A stretch of DNA of 64,000 nt from Streptomyces sp. SPB162 (GCF_029504575.1 NZ_JAQFII010000001.1:2330501-2394500); one strand, 5' to 3'. Shown: positions 42,285-51,406, counted from the first letter of the stretch. Notes: generated by a model from the sequence alone, not told the origin. A program made the numbers and translations.

Positions 42285-43277
42285 GTGCTCGTACTCGTCG
42301 CTCCCGGCCAGGGTGCCCAGACGCCCGGCTTCCTGACTCCTTGGCTCGATCTCCCCGGTGTCGCCGACCGCCTTCACTGGTGGTCCGCGGTGGCCGGGCT
42401 CGACCTCGTCCACTACGGCACGAAGGCCGACGCGGACGAGATCCGCGACACCGCCGTGGCCCAGCCGCTGCTGGTGGCCGCGGGACTGGTCTCGGCCCTG
42501 TCGCTGTTCCCGCACCCGGCCGACGGCCGGCGCGCGGTCGGCGCGGTCGCCGGACACAGCGTCGGTGAGATCACCGCCGCCGCCGGCGCCGGCGTGATCA
42601 CCGCGGAGGCGGCGATGGCGCTCGTGCGGCAGCGCGGGCTTGCCATGGCCGAGGCCGCGGCCGTCACCAGCACCGGCATGTCCGCGGTGCTCGGCGGCGA
42701 CCCGGACGAGGTCGTCGCGCACCTGGAGAAGCTCGGTCTGACCCCGGCGAACATCAACGGCGGCGGGCAGATCGTCGCCGCCGGCACCGCGGAGCAGTTG
42801 GCCGCGCTCGCCGAGGACAAGCCCGAGAAGGCCCGCGTCATCGCCCTGAAGGTGGCCGGCGCGTTCCACACCCGCCACATGGCTCCCGCGGTGTCCACGC
42901 TGGAGGCGTTGGTGCCCGGCGTGACCGTGCGCGACCCGGGTATCCGCTATGTGTCGAACGCCGACGGCCAGGTCGTCGGCAGCGGCGACGAGATCGTGCG
43001 GCGGCTGGTCCAGCAGGTCTCCAATCCGGTCCGCTGGGACCTGTGCATGGAGACGTTCAAGGACCTCGGCGTCACCGCGATCATCGAGATGGCACCGGCC
43101 GGCACGCTGGTCGGTCTGGCCAAGCGCGCGCTGCCGGGCGTCAAGACCCTCGCGCTGAAGACCCCGGACGACATCGAAGCGGCCCGCGCGATCGTCGCCG
43201 AGCACGGCGACCCGGACGCCGTGGCGTCACTGCCGCCCACCCATCCCGCGGCCGAAGAGGAGTCACCCCAGACATGA
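42285..43277 (+). CDS. fabD: malonyl-CoA:ACP transacylase
   Basis: The 330-aa enzyme moves malonyl from CoA to ACP to start and extend type II fatty-acid synthesis. It shows LVAPGQGAQTPG (about 4-15), the nucleophile AGHSVGE (Ser92), Arg in VRQRG (about 117) and catalytic His195 in GAFHTRHM. Start is GTG at 42285 after GAGAGAG. The stop overlaps fabH (ATGA). As the only fabD-type gene expected per genome it may also serve polyketide synthases, as known in S. coelicolor. Confidence 0.97.
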   Translation: MLVLVAPGQGAQTPGFLTPWLDLPGVADRLHWWSAVAGLDLVHYGTKADADEIRDTAVAQPLLVAAGLVSALSLFPHPADGRRAVGAVAGHSVGEITAAAGAGVITAEAAMALVRQRGLAMAEAAAVTSTGMSAVLGGDPDEVVAHLEKLGLTPANINGGGQIVAAGTAEQLAALAEDKPEKARVIALKVAGAFHTRHMAPAVSTLEALVPGVTVRDPGIRYVSNADGQVVGSGDEIVRRLVQQVSNPVRWDLCMETFKDLGVTAIIEMAPAGTLVGLAKRALPGVKTLALKTPDDIEAARAIVAEHGDPDAVASLPPTHPAAEEESPQT

Positions 43278-44287
43278 CGGCGAAGATCAAGCCCAGCCAG
43301 GGTGCCCCCTACGCGCGGATCCGCGGTGTCGGCGGCTACCGGCCGACCCGGGTGGTCCCCAACGAGGTGATCCTGGAGACCATCGACTCCAGCGACGAGT
43401 GGATCCGCTCCCGCTCCGGCATCTCGACGCGCCACTGGGCGAACGAGACGGAGACCGTCGCCGAGATGTCGCTGGAAGCGTCCGGCAAGGCGCTCGCGGA
43501 CGCCGGCCTGACGGCCGATGACATCGGCGCCGTGATCGTCGCGACCGTCTCGCACTTCAAGCAGACCCCGGCGATCGCGACGGAGATCGCGTTCCGGCTC
43601 GGCGCGGGCAAGGCCGCCGCGTTCGACATCTCCGCGGCCTGCGCCGGCTTCGCGTACGGGCTGACCCTCGCCAAGGGCATGGTCACCGACGGCAGCGCCG
43701 AGAACGTGCTGGTGATCGGCGTCGAGCGGCTGAGCGACCTGACCGACCTGACGGACCGGGCGACCGCCTTCCTGTTCGGTGACGGTGCCGGCGCGGTCGT
43801 CGTCGGCCCGTCCGACGTGCCCGCCATCGGTCCCGCCGTCTGGGGCTCGGAGGGCGACAAGTCCGACGTGATCTCCCAGACCGACTCGTGGGAGGTCTTC
43901 CGCGAGGGCGGCCAGCCCGAGACGGGGAAGTTCCCCGCCCTGCGCCAGGAGGGCCAGACGGTCTTCCGCTGGGCGGTCTTCGAGATGGCCAAGGTGGCCC
44001 AGCAGGCGCTGGACGCGGCGGGCATCACCGCCCAGGAGCTCGACGTCTTCATCCCGCACCAGGCGAACATGCGCATCATCGACTCGATGACCAAGGCGCT
44101 GAAACTGCCCGAACACGTCGCGATCGCCCGCGACATCGAGACCACCGGCAACACCTCGTCGGCCTCCATCCCGCTGGCGATGGAGCGGCTGCTGGCCACC
44201 GGCCAGGCCAAGAGCGGCGACACCGCCCTGCTCATCGGCTTCGGGGCGGGTCTCGTGTACGCCGCAACTGTGGTTACTCTCCCCTAG
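43274..44287 (+). CDS. fabH: beta-ketoacyl-ACP synthase III
   Basis: The 337-aa condensing enzyme has the Cys-His-Asn triad: Cys123 in ISAACAGFAYG, His262 in DVFIPHQANMRI and Asn293 in TTGNTSSASIP. It primes fatty-acid synthesis from acetyl- or branched acyl-CoA, explaining the iso/anteiso fatty acids of Streptomyces. Its start overlaps the fabD stop, implying coupled translation. About 68 bases separate it from acpP. Confidence 0.97.
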   Translation: MTAKIKPSQGAPYARIRGVGGYRPTRVVPNEVILETIDSSDEWIRSRSGISTRHWANETETVAEMSLEASGKALADAGLTADDIGAVIVATVSHFKQTPAIATEIAFRLGAGKAAAFDISAACAGFAYGLTLAKGMVTDGSAENVLVIGVERLSDLTDLTDRATAFLFGDGAGAVVVGPSDVPAIGPAVWGSEGDKSDVISQTDSWEVFREGGQPETGKFPALRQEGQTVFRWAVFEMAKVAQQALDAAGITAQELDVFIPHQANMRIIDSMTKALKLPEHVAIARDIETTGNTSSASIPLAMERLLATGQAKSGDTALLIGFGAGLVYAATVVTLP

Positions 44288-44355
44288 TCACAAACCCTTC
44301 GCGGCGCCGCAGTCCCGCACGCCGCACTCCCCCGCAACACATAAGGAGCGCCGTA

Positions 44356-44604
44356 ATGGCCGCCACCCAGGCAGAGATCCTCGAAGGCCTCGCCGAGATC
44401 GTCAACGAGATCGCCGGCATCCCGGTCGAGGACGTCCAGACGGAGAAGTCCTTCACCGACGACCTGGACGTCGACTCCCTGTCCATGGTCGAGGTCGTCG
44501 TGGCCGCTGAAGAGCGTTTCGAGACCAAGATCCCGGACGACGCCGTCAAGGACCTGAAGACCGTCGGCGACGCCGTCGACTACATCCTCAAGAACCAGGC
44601 CTGA
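44356..44604 (+). CDS. acpP: acyl carrier protein
   Basis: The 82-aa acidic protein has the phosphopantetheine attachment site DVDSLSMVE (Ser41) and the usual four-helix ACP length. AAGGAG precedes the ATG at ideal distance, the strongest ribosome-binding site in the operon, which fits high expression. It carries growing acyl chains between FabD, FabH and FabF. Confidence 0.97.
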   Translation: MAATQAEILEGLAEIVNEIAGIPVEDVQTEKSFTDDLDVDSLSMVEVVVAAEERFETKIPDDAVKDLKTVGDAVDYILKNQA

Positions 44605-44664
44605 TCCACCCCCTGGGACGACGTGTCTGTCGCCCGCCCTTCTATACGTGGAGAGACAATTCCT

Positions 44665-45927
44665 GTGAACTCGACCAATCGCACCGTGGTCGTCACCGGT
44701 ATCGGCGCAACCACACCGCTGGGTGGCGACAGCGCGTCGACCTGGGACGGCCTGGTCGCCGGACGTTCCGGCATCAGCGCTCTGGAGCAGGAGTGGGCCG
44801 CTGAGCTGCCCGTCCGCATCGCCGGTCAGATCGCCGTCGAACCGTCGGAGATCCTGCCGCGCCCGCTGCTGCGCAAGCTGGACCGCTCCGCGCAGTTCGC
44901 GGTGATCGCGGCCCGCGAGGCGTGGGCCGACGCCGGCTTCACCGCCAAGGCCGGCGAGGACTCCTCGATCGACCCGGACCGCCTCGGCACCGTCGTCGCC
45001 TCCGGCATCGGCGGCGTCACGACGCTGCTGGGCCAGTACGACGTGCTCAAGGAGCAGGGCGTCCGCAAGGTCTCCCCGCACACCGTCCCCATGCTCATGC
45101 CGAACAGCCCGTCCGCCAACGTCGGCCTGGAGGTCAACGCCCGGGCCGGCGTGCACTCGCTGGTGAGCGCGTGCGCCTCCGGCGCCGAGGCGGTCGGCTA
45201 CGCCATCGAGATGATCCGCACCGGCCGCGCCGACGTGGTCGTCGCGGGCGGCACCGAGGCGGCCATCCACCCGCTGCCGATCGTCGCCTTCGCCAACATG
45301 ATGGCGATGTCGAAGAACAACGACGACCCGCACGGCGCTTCGCGCCCGTACGACAAGGGCCGTGACGGCTTCGTCCTCGGTGAGGGCGCGGGCGTCATCG
45401 TCCTGGAGTCGGCGGAGCACGCCGAGCGGCGCGGTGCCAGGGTCTACTGCGAGGCCCTGGGCCAGGGGCTGTCCGCGGACAGTCACCACATCGCCCAGCC
45501 CGAGCCGACCGGCCGCGGCATCTCCGCCGCGCTGGAGCACCTGATCGCCTCCACCGGTCTGGACACCTCCGAGATCGCGCACCTGAACGCGCACGCCACC
45601 TCGACCCCGCAGGGTGACGTCGCCGAGGTCAAGGCGCTCGCCAAGGTGCTGGGCCACGAGCTGGAGCACATCGCGATCTCCGCCACCAAGTCGATGACCG
45701 GGCACCTGCTCGGCGGCGCGGGTGGCATCGAGTCCGTCGCCACCGTTCTCGCACTCCACAACCGCCTCGCCCCGCCGACGATCAACATCACCGACCTGGA
45801 CGACGAGGTCGACGCGAAGCTGGTCTCCACCAAGGCGAAGCCGCTGCCGGAGGGCCCGATCATCGCTCTCAACAACTCGTTCGGCTTCGGCGGCCACAAC
45901 GTCGTCCTGGCCTTCCGCACCGTCTGA
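44665..45927 (+). CDS. fabF: beta-ketoacyl-ACP synthase II
   Basis: The 420-aa elongating condensing enzyme has Cys170 in SLVSACASGAEAVGY, His310 in HLNAHATSTPQGD, Lys342 and His347 in SATKSMTGHLLGG, and the end motif NNSFGFGGHNVVL. Start is GTG at 44665 with GGAGAGA upstream. It closes the fabDHPF operon. Downstream come about 80 bases and then a MITE-like element. Confidence 0.96.
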   Translation: MNSTNRTVVVTGIGATTPLGGDSASTWDGLVAGRSGISALEQEWAAELPVRIAGQIAVEPSEILPRPLLRKLDRSAQFAVIAAREAWADAGFTAKAGEDSSIDPDRLGTVVASGIGGVTTLLGQYDVLKEQGVRKVSPHTVPMLMPNSPSANVGLEVNARAGVHSLVSACASGAEAVGYAIEMIRTGRADVVVAGGTEAAIHPLPIVAFANMMAMSKNNDDPHGASRPYDKGRDGFVLGEGAGVIVLESAEHAERRGARVYCEALGQGLSADSHHIAQPEPTGRGISAALEHLIASTGLDTSEIAHLNAHATSTPQGDVAEVKALAKVLGHELEHIAISATKSMTGHLLGGAGGIESVATVLALHNRLAPPTINITDLDDEVDAKLVSTKAKPLPEGPIIALNNSFGFGGHNVVLAFRTV

Positions 45928-46009
45928 CACACCCCGCGCCACAACGGCCCGCTCCCCGGTTCGACGACCGGGGGCGGGCCGTTCGCGCGTGCCGGCCGGG
46001 ACCCCGCTG

Positions 46010-46215
46010 CTAGGCCGTGTCTGACACATACCGGCGTCCGCCCGGAGGGCGGGGCCCGGGGCGTCTGGTACGTGGGATCGCACGGCGGAGGGTCGCCCCT
46101 GTACTGGACGTACCGGGGCGGGCCCGACAACTGGGGGCCCCTCCCAGCGGTAGCTGGGGGAGAGCGCGCGTGCCAGGCGTCCCGGGCCAAGCGGGATGTG
46201 TCCGACACGGCCTAG
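46010..46215. mobile_element. MITE-like element 1
   Basis: A 198-bp element (46014-46211) has terminal inverted repeats GCCGTGTCTGACACAT (left) and, read inward from the right, GCCGTGTCGGACACAT, matching at 15 of 16. It is flanked by CTAG on both sides (46010-46013 and 46212-46215), a likely 4-bp target duplication. No coding frame is convincing. Internal sequence (ATCGCACGGCGGAGGG, ACTGGACGTAC) is shared with element 2 at 50425. Confidence 0.8.
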
Positions 46216-47088
46216 GTGTCGAAGCTCGCGAAGTACGTGGCCGCCATGTCCTCGCCGCCGTGGCCCAGGCCGGCCGCGCGGCTGAAGCGTTCGGCGCCGG
46301 CGGCGGCCACGTCCAGTTGCAGGCCGTGGGCCTCGCCCGCGGCGACGATGAGACGGGCGTCCTTCAGGGCGCCGTCGACCGTGAAGTTCGGTGCGAAGTC
46401 GCCGCCCAGGATCGCCTCGGACTTCAGGTGCAGGTAGGGCAGGTCGAGCGGGGCCGCCGTCGAGCGCCTCGAAGAAGTGCCGCGGGTCCACGCCGAGGCC
46501 CCCGGCCAGCGCCATGGCCTCGGCCGCACCGTTGGTGACGGCCAGGACCCAGCTGTTGAGAACGAGCTTGAGGCTGCTCGCGGTTCCGCGGCCGCCGTCG
46601 TCGCCCAGCCAGAGCGACTTGCGCCCGACCGCGTCGAAGACCCGGTCAGCCACCGGCCGGGCGGCTTCGGGGCCGGCCGCCAGCACCGTCAACTGGCCGG
46701 CTTCCGCCGCCGACCGGGTGCCGAGCACCGGCGCGTCGACGAAGTGCGCGCCGCGTTCGCGGGCCAGCGCCGCCAGCGGGGCCAGTGCGTCCGGTCCCAC
46801 GGTGCACATCTGCGCCCACACCACGCCCTCGCGCAGCCCCGGGGAGGCCTCCCGCATCGTCCGCAGCACGGACGGGCCGTCGAGCAGCATGGTGACGACG
46901 GCGTCGGCGCCGCGGACCGCCTCGACCACGTCGCCGGTCACGTGCACGCCCTCGGCGGCCAGCGGTTCGGCACGCGCGAGGGTGCGGTTCCAGGCGCGCA
47001 CTTCGAACCCGGCGGCGGCGAGGTTGCGCGCCATGCCCGCGCCCATGAGGCCGGTGCCGAGCACCGCTACGGAAATTTTGTCGTCCAT
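46212..47088 (-). pseudogene. NAD(P)-binding beta-hydroxyacid dehydrogenase, frameshifted
   Basis: The N-terminal 210 residues read in one frame: VAVLGTGLMGAGMARNLAAAGF (Rossmann motif, about 7-28), APVLGTRSAAEAGQLTVLAAG, then SSLKLVLNSWVLA with the catalytic Lys. Near 46450-46453 the frame breaks at a GGGG (CCCC on the coding strand) run. With one base fewer, the sequence continues as LDLPYLHLKSEAILGGDFAP to GEDMAATYFASFDT and a TAG at 46214-46212. The joined protein would be 291 aa, a normal length for the 3-hydroxyisobutyrate dehydrogenase / 6-phosphogluconate-dehydrogenase-like family. This is either a decayed gene or a base-calling error in a homopolymer. The stop codon lies within the CTAG flank of the MITE. 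Confidence 0.82.
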
Positions 47089-47154
47089 ACCGGCACGGTA
47101 GTCCCCGCGACGGGACCTACGACAAGGGCGCGGGCGCCAACGCGGGAGCGGACG

Positions 47155-47649
47155 TCACACGACCTGGTGCAGCCAGCGCACCGGCGCGCCCTCGCCCGCG
47201 TACCGGAACGGTTCGAGCTCGTCGTCCCACGGCTTGCCGAGCAGCCTGGCGACCTCGGTCTCCAGGTCCGCCTCGCCGGTGCGGGCGCGCTGGAGCGCGG
47301 CTCGCAGCCGGTCCTCCGGGATGAGGATGTCGCCGTGCATGCCCGTGACGGCGTGGAAGATGCCGAGTTCGGGGGTGCAGCTGTATCTCTCCCCTTCGGC
47401 GGCCGCGCAGGGTTCGGCCGTGACTTCGAAGCGCAGCAGGTGCCAGCCGCGCAGGGCGGACGCCAGCTTCGAGGCCGTGCCGGGCTCCGCCTGCCAGGAG
47501 AACTCGGCCCGCCAGGTGCCCGGTGAGACGGGCTGGCGGATCCAGTCGAGGCTTACGCGCACGCCAAGGACGCCCGCGACGGCCCATTCGACGTGCGGGC
47601 ACAGCGCGCGCGGTGCGGAGTGAACGTACAGAACTCCACGTGTCGTCAC
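47155..47649 (-). CDS. DUF3145 conserved protein
   Basis: The 164-aa protein starts at a GTG (47649) with GGAGGTACC upstream. It begins TTRGVLYVHSAPRALCPHVEWAV and contains SLDWIRQPV, ELGIFHAVTGMHGDILI and PWDDELEPFRYAGEGAPVRWLHQVV, all typical of DUF3145. The family is restricted to actinobacteria and is regularly found beside fabF in Streptomyces. The function is unknown; the context hints at a link to lipid metabolism. Confidence 0.9.
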   Translation of the reverse strand: MTTRGVLYVHSAPRALCPHVEWAVAGVLGVRVSLDWIRQPVSPGTWRAEFSWQAEPGTASKLASALRGWHLLRFEVTAEPCAAAEGERYSCTPELGIFHAVTGMHGDILIPEDRLRAALQRARTGEADLETEVARLLGKPWDDELEPFRYAGEGAPVRWLHQVV

Positions 47650-47906
47650 CGGTACCTCCAGTGTGGGACGAGGTTCGCCTTCCCCAGCGGCCTCACGCCC
47701 GAACCGGCTGCTTCCGGGGCAACATTAGATATTCTGCACCATTGATAACAAACAGGACAAGAGTGAACTTCTGCCAACTGGCCCTGTGTAAACCTCCCAC
47801 GATTCTCCCGGCTGTCAGGGAAAAGCTACCGTGCGGCGTCTCCACAGGAGTGACGTACCGTCGGGCTCGAAGCAGATGTCACCCACTCGTCGGAGGGGAT
47901 CACCGG
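47650..47906. other. divergent promoter region
   Basis: This 257-bp gap between DUF3145 and the SGNH gene contains a clear AT-rich stretch at about 47723-47760 (including TTAGATATTC and TTGATAACAAACAG), the least GC-rich part of this neighbourhood. It probably carries the divergent promoters. No gene is supported. Confidence 0.5.
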
Positions 47907-48785
47907 ATGCGACCGTTCCTGCGCGGCTGCCTGGCCGCTGCCGCCGCCTCCCTGTTGCTGGCCGGATGCTCCGGCGAAGGGGCGGCGCCGCACCCGGGCC
48001 CGGCCACCTCCGCCAGTCGCGCACCCGCTCCCAGGCCCAGCCCCACGTGGAACGCGCACCCGGCGTCGATCGCCGCGCTGGGCGACTCCATCACCCGCGG
48101 CTTCGACGCCTGTTCCCTGCTCAAGGACTGCCCCGAGGTCTCCTGGGTCACCGGCACCCGCGCCCAAGTGGACAGCATCGCCGGGCGGGTGCTCACCGCC
48201 GCCGGCGTCGCCAACAGCTGGAACCTCGCCGAGAGCGGCGCCCGGATGTCGGACCTGCCCGGCCAGGCGGCGGCCGCCGCCGCGAAGAAGCCGTCGCTCG
48301 TGACGGTCCTGATGGGCTCCAACGACGCCTGCCGGGACTCCGTCGACGACATGACGCCGGTGGCCGACTTCCGCGCCGACTTCACCCGGGCGATGGCCGG
48401 GCTGCACACCGCGCTGCCGGGGTCCCAGGTGTTCGTGGCGAGCATCCCCGACCTCAAGCGGCTGTGGGAGGTGGGCAAGGAGAACCCGCTGGGCAAGCAG
48501 ATCTGGAAGCTCGGCATCTGCCCCTCCATGCTGCGCGACCCGGACTCGGTGAGCCGCAGCGCGCAGACCCGGCGGGACGCGGTCCGGGCGCGGGTGGTGG
48601 CGTACAACCGGGTCCTCAGAGAGGTCTGTGCGAAGTACGAGCACTGCCGCCACGACGGCGGAGCGGTCTTCGACTACCGCTTCACGTCGAACGAGTTGAG
48701 CAGCTGGGACTGGTTCCACCCCAACGCCCAGGGGCAGGCGCAGCTCGCCCGGATCCTCTACTCCGCGGCCTTCACCAAGCCCTGA
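47907..48785 (+). CDS. SGNH/GDSL-type hydrolase lipoprotein
   Basis: The 292-aa protein has a lipoprotein signal peptide with lipobox LLAGC (Cys21), a Pro/Ser/Ala linker, then an SGNH hydrolase: block I ALGDSITRG (Ser61 nucleophile), block II Gly in NLAESGARMSD, block III VLMGSNDAC, and block V WDWFHPNAQG. It should be an extracytoplasmic, lipid-anchored esterase or lipase of unknown substrate. Six Cys suggest disulfides. CGGAGGGG precedes the ATG. Confidence 0.9.
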   Translation: MRPFLRGCLAAAAASLLLAGCSGEGAAPHPGPATSASRAPAPRPSPTWNAHPASIAALGDSITRGFDACSLLKDCPEVSWVTGTRAQVDSIAGRVLTAAGVANSWNLAESGARMSDLPGQAAAAAAKKPSLVTVLMGSNDACRDSVDDMTPVADFRADFTRAMAGLHTALPGSQVFVASIPDLKRLWEVGKENPLGKQIWKLGICPSMLRDPDSVSRSAQTRRDAVRARVVAYNRVLREVCAKYEHCRHDGGAVFDYRFTSNELSSWDWFHPNAQGQAQLARILYSAAFTKP

Positions 48786-48863
48786 GAAACCGCTGCGAGT
48801 CCCCTGTCCTTCCCGTTCGCTTGCGGACAGAAGCTGACCGCATGCGTCCGTAACGTACTGCTC

Positions 48864-50357
48864 ATGGACACGAAGAACGCACTTCACCGGTACCGCTGGC
48901 TCGGGTACACCGCCGTCATCGCGGCGAGCGTCATGGACCTGCTGGACTCGACCGTCGCCAATGTGGCGGCGCCCGCGATCCGCAACGGACTTGGCGGCTC
49001 GTACGCCGATCTCCAGTGGATCGCGGCGGGCTACACCCTCGCCATGGCGGTCGCGCTGCTCACCGGTGGGCGGTTGGGCGACATGTACGGCCGCAAGCGG
49101 GTCCTGCTGACCGGGATCGCCGGGTTCACGTTCACCTCGATGGTGTGCGCGACGGCGCAGTCCCCGCAGATGCTGATCGCGGCGCGGATCGCGCAGGGGG
49201 TGTGCGGCGCGGTGATGCTGCCTCAGGGCTTCGGGCTGACCCGGGACCTGTTCCCCGCCTCCGAGATGAAGAAGGCGTGGGGGATCTTCGGTCCGCTGAT
49301 GGGGCTGTCCGCGGTGATGGGCCCGATCATCGCCGGTGTGCTGATCCACGCGGACCTGTTCGGCACCGGATGGCGCATGATCTTCGGCATCAACCTGCCG
49401 ATCGGCGCCTTCGCGTTCGTGATGGGCTGGAAGTACCTGCCGGACGTGGCGCCGACCGCTCGTGGCGCGCGGCTCGACCTCCCCGGCGTGCTGCTCGCCG
49501 GAGCCGGCGCCTTCCTGCTGGTCTTTCCCCTGGTGCAGGGACGTGAACTGGGCTGGCCCACCTGGGTGCTGGTGATGCTCGCCACCTCGCTGCCGGTCCT
49601 GGCCGGCTTCGCCCGCTACCAGGTGCTGCGCAAGCGGGCCGGCCGCACCCCGCTGGTGGAGCCGAGCGTCTTCCGCAAGCGCGCCTACGTCTCCGGCGTC
49701 GCGTTCGCCATCGCCTTCACCGCGTCCATGGGCGGCATGATCCTGACCCTCGGCATCTTCCTGCAGCTCGGCCTCGGCTACACGGCCCTGCACTCCAGCC
49801 TGACCACGGCGCCCTGGGCGCTGGGCGCGCTCTTCGGCTCCGCCTTCGGCGGCATCCTGATGGCCCGCCTGGGCCGCCGCATCCTGCACCTCGGCCTGAT
49901 CCTGATGGGCGGCGGACTGCTCGCGCTCTACGGCGTCTTCCAGTGGGCCGGCGCGGACATCACCGACTGGGACTTCGCCGCTCCCCTGCTGGTCGGCGGC
50001 GCCGGGATGGGCATGATCTTCGTCCCGCTCTTCGACATCATCCTCAACGGCGTCGACGGCCACGAGATCGGCTCGGCCTCCGGCACCCTGCAGGCGCTCC
50101 AGCAGCTCGGCATGACGCTCGGCTTCGCCGTTCTCGGCACCGTGTTCTTCAACATCCTCAGCGACGCCCGGCCGGGTCCCGCCGGCCACATCAACGCCGC
50201 GCTGGACGCGGCCGGGACGACCGCGCTGTGCACGGTGGGACTGATCGCGCTGGCCTTCGCGCTCGGCTTCCTCCTACCGAAGACGGTCCGCTCCACGGAG
50301 GAGGACGCCCCAGCGGCAGAGGACGCGACGCCCGACCGCGAGCTCGCCCTCGCCTGA
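48864..50357 (+). CDS. MFS transporter, DHA2 (EmrB/QacA) type
   Basis: The 497-aa protein has 14 predicted helices, the DHA2 layout. Motif A is GGRLGDMYGRKRVLL (about 69-83), and the family motif near helix 1 is MDLLDSTVANVAAPAI (about 24-39), with the Asp typical of proton-coupled drug antiporters. It probably exports a hydrophobic or cationic compound. No regulator gene is adjacent. No ribosome-binding site is evident before the ATG. A -10-like TAACGT lies seven bases upstream, so the mRNA may be leaderless. Confidence 0.92.
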   Translation: MDTKNALHRYRWLGYTAVIAASVMDLLDSTVANVAAPAIRNGLGGSYADLQWIAAGYTLAMAVALLTGGRLGDMYGRKRVLLTGIAGFTFTSMVCATAQSPQMLIAARIAQGVCGAVMLPQGFGLTRDLFPASEMKKAWGIFGPLMGLSAVMGPIIAGVLIHADLFGTGWRMIFGINLPIGAFAFVMGWKYLPDVAPTARGARLDLPGVLLAGAGAFLLVFPLVQGRELGWPTWVLVMLATSLPVLAGFARYQVLRKRAGRTPLVEPSVFRKRAYVSGVAFAIAFTASMGGMILTLGIFLQLGLGYTALHSSLTTAPWALGALFGSAFGGILMARLGRRILHLGLILMGGGLLALYGVFQWAGADITDWDFAAPLLVGGAGMGMIFVPLFDIILNGVDGHEIGSASGTLQALQQLGMTLGFAVLGTVFFNILSDARPGPAGHINAALDAAGTTALCTVGLIALAFALGFLLPKTVRSTEEDAPAAEDATPDRELALA

Positions 50358-50424
50358 ACGACCGTGTCCCCAACTGCCGGGCGGGCTGGGACCTCCAGCC
50401 CGCCCGGCACTCACGGATGCCTGA

Positions 50425-50584
50425 GGGCTGTCCCGTAATCCCTGGTGGATCAGCGCGCGGCGTCAGATGCGGTGCATCGCACGGCGGAGGGGCGCCCGCA
50501 TACTGGATGTATTCGGGCGTTCCGACAACGCGGCGAGGTGCCGTAGCTGTCGTCGGGCGCCCGCCGGGGAATACGGGACAGCCC
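50425..50584. mobile_element. MITE-like element 2
   Basis: This 160-bp element has terminal repeats GGGCTGTCCCGTAATCCC (left) and, read inward from the right, GGGCTGTCCCGTATTCCC, matching at 17 of 18. It has no coding frame. Internal sequence (GCATCGCACGGCGGAGGG, ACTGGATGTA) matches element 1, although the terminal repeats differ. Flanks are CTGA on the left and TTAG on the right. The right flank contains the stop codon of the next gene. Confidence 0.8.
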
Positions 50585-51406
50585 TTAGGGGGTGGGGACG
50601 GTTCCCGTCGCTTCCGCCTCGTCTTCGTCGTCCCGGTCGGTCTCCTCGTCGGGTTCCGGAGCGGGGTCCGGTATCGGGACGAGATCACGCACCAGCAGCG
50701 TGGCCCCCGCGACCGCGCCCGGCATCGCGAAGACGGCGACGACCGGCACCAGGAACAGCAGGACCACCGGCACGCCGAATCCGAGGGCCAGCGGGAGCCG
50801 GCCGCGCAGCAGCCGCAGCCGGGTCCGCAGCGGGACGGAACGGCGCTGCATGGCCACCGAGGTCAGTTCCGCCGTCAGGAAGAAGCCGGAGACGCAGAAG
50901 CCCACGACCGGGACGACGGTCTGGCCGATCACCGGGATGAAACCGCAGGCGAAGAGCAGCAGTCCGAAGGCCGCCACCCGCACCAGGACGGAGAGGCTGT
51001 CGCGGATCGAGGTGAGGATCTCGCGCCAGAGCGGGATGTCGGGCTTGGGCGGGGCGCCGCCCTCCATCTCCTCGACGCGCTCCGAGAGCGACTCGTAGAA
51101 CGGATCGCCGATCAGCAGCGCCACGGCGGTGAAGGAGACCATCGCCAGCAGCAGCCCGCCGCAGAAGACGATGGCGGTCAGCGTCCCCCGTAGCAGCGTC
51201 CGGAAGGAGCCGTTCCAGTCGTCCGCGAACGGCGTCGCCCAGGCCGACAGGTCGTCCGCCCAGAACCCGAGGGCGACGAGCGCCGCGATGTAGAGGACCA
51301 GGGCGATCAGGCCGGGCAGCAGCCCGAATCCCCACCACCTCCGGTGCCGCGCCACCCAGCGCTGGCCTTGGAGGAAGTACTTCACGCCGGTCGTGAGATC
51401 ACGCAT
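50585..51406 (-). CDS. EI24-domain membrane protein
   Basis: The product is 273 aa from the ATG at 51406, which has AAGGTG upstream. It has five or six helices. The EI24/CysZ-like features are GVKYFLQGQRWVARHRRWW at the N-terminus, LIGDPFYESLSERVEEMEGG in the middle and LLFACGFIPVIGQTVVPVVGF. A cytoplasmic acidic tail (DEETDRDDEDEAEA) ends the protein. CysZ members carry sulfate; actinobacterial EI24 proteins are uncharacterised. Its TAA stop abuts MITE-like element 2. Confidence 0.85.
   Translation of the reverse strand: MRDLTTGVKYFLQGQRWVARHRRWWGFGLLPGLIALVLYIAALVALGFWADDLSAWATPFADDWNGSFRTLLRGTLTAIVFCGGLLLAMVSFTAVALLIGDPFYESLSERVEEMEGGAPPKPDIPLWREILTSIRDSLSVLVRVAAFGLLLFACGFIPVIGQTVVPVVGFCVSGFFLTAELTSVAMQRRSVPLRTRLRLLRGRLPLALGFGVPVVLLFLVPVVAVFAMPGAVAGATLLVRDLVPIPDPAPEPDEETDRDDEDEAEATGTVPTP

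Noticed and set aside
44284..47088. A 934-codon minus-strand frame read as one protein
   Set aside because: Only the first 210 codons are real (dehydrogenase). The rest is read-through after a frameshift, antisense to acpP and fabF.
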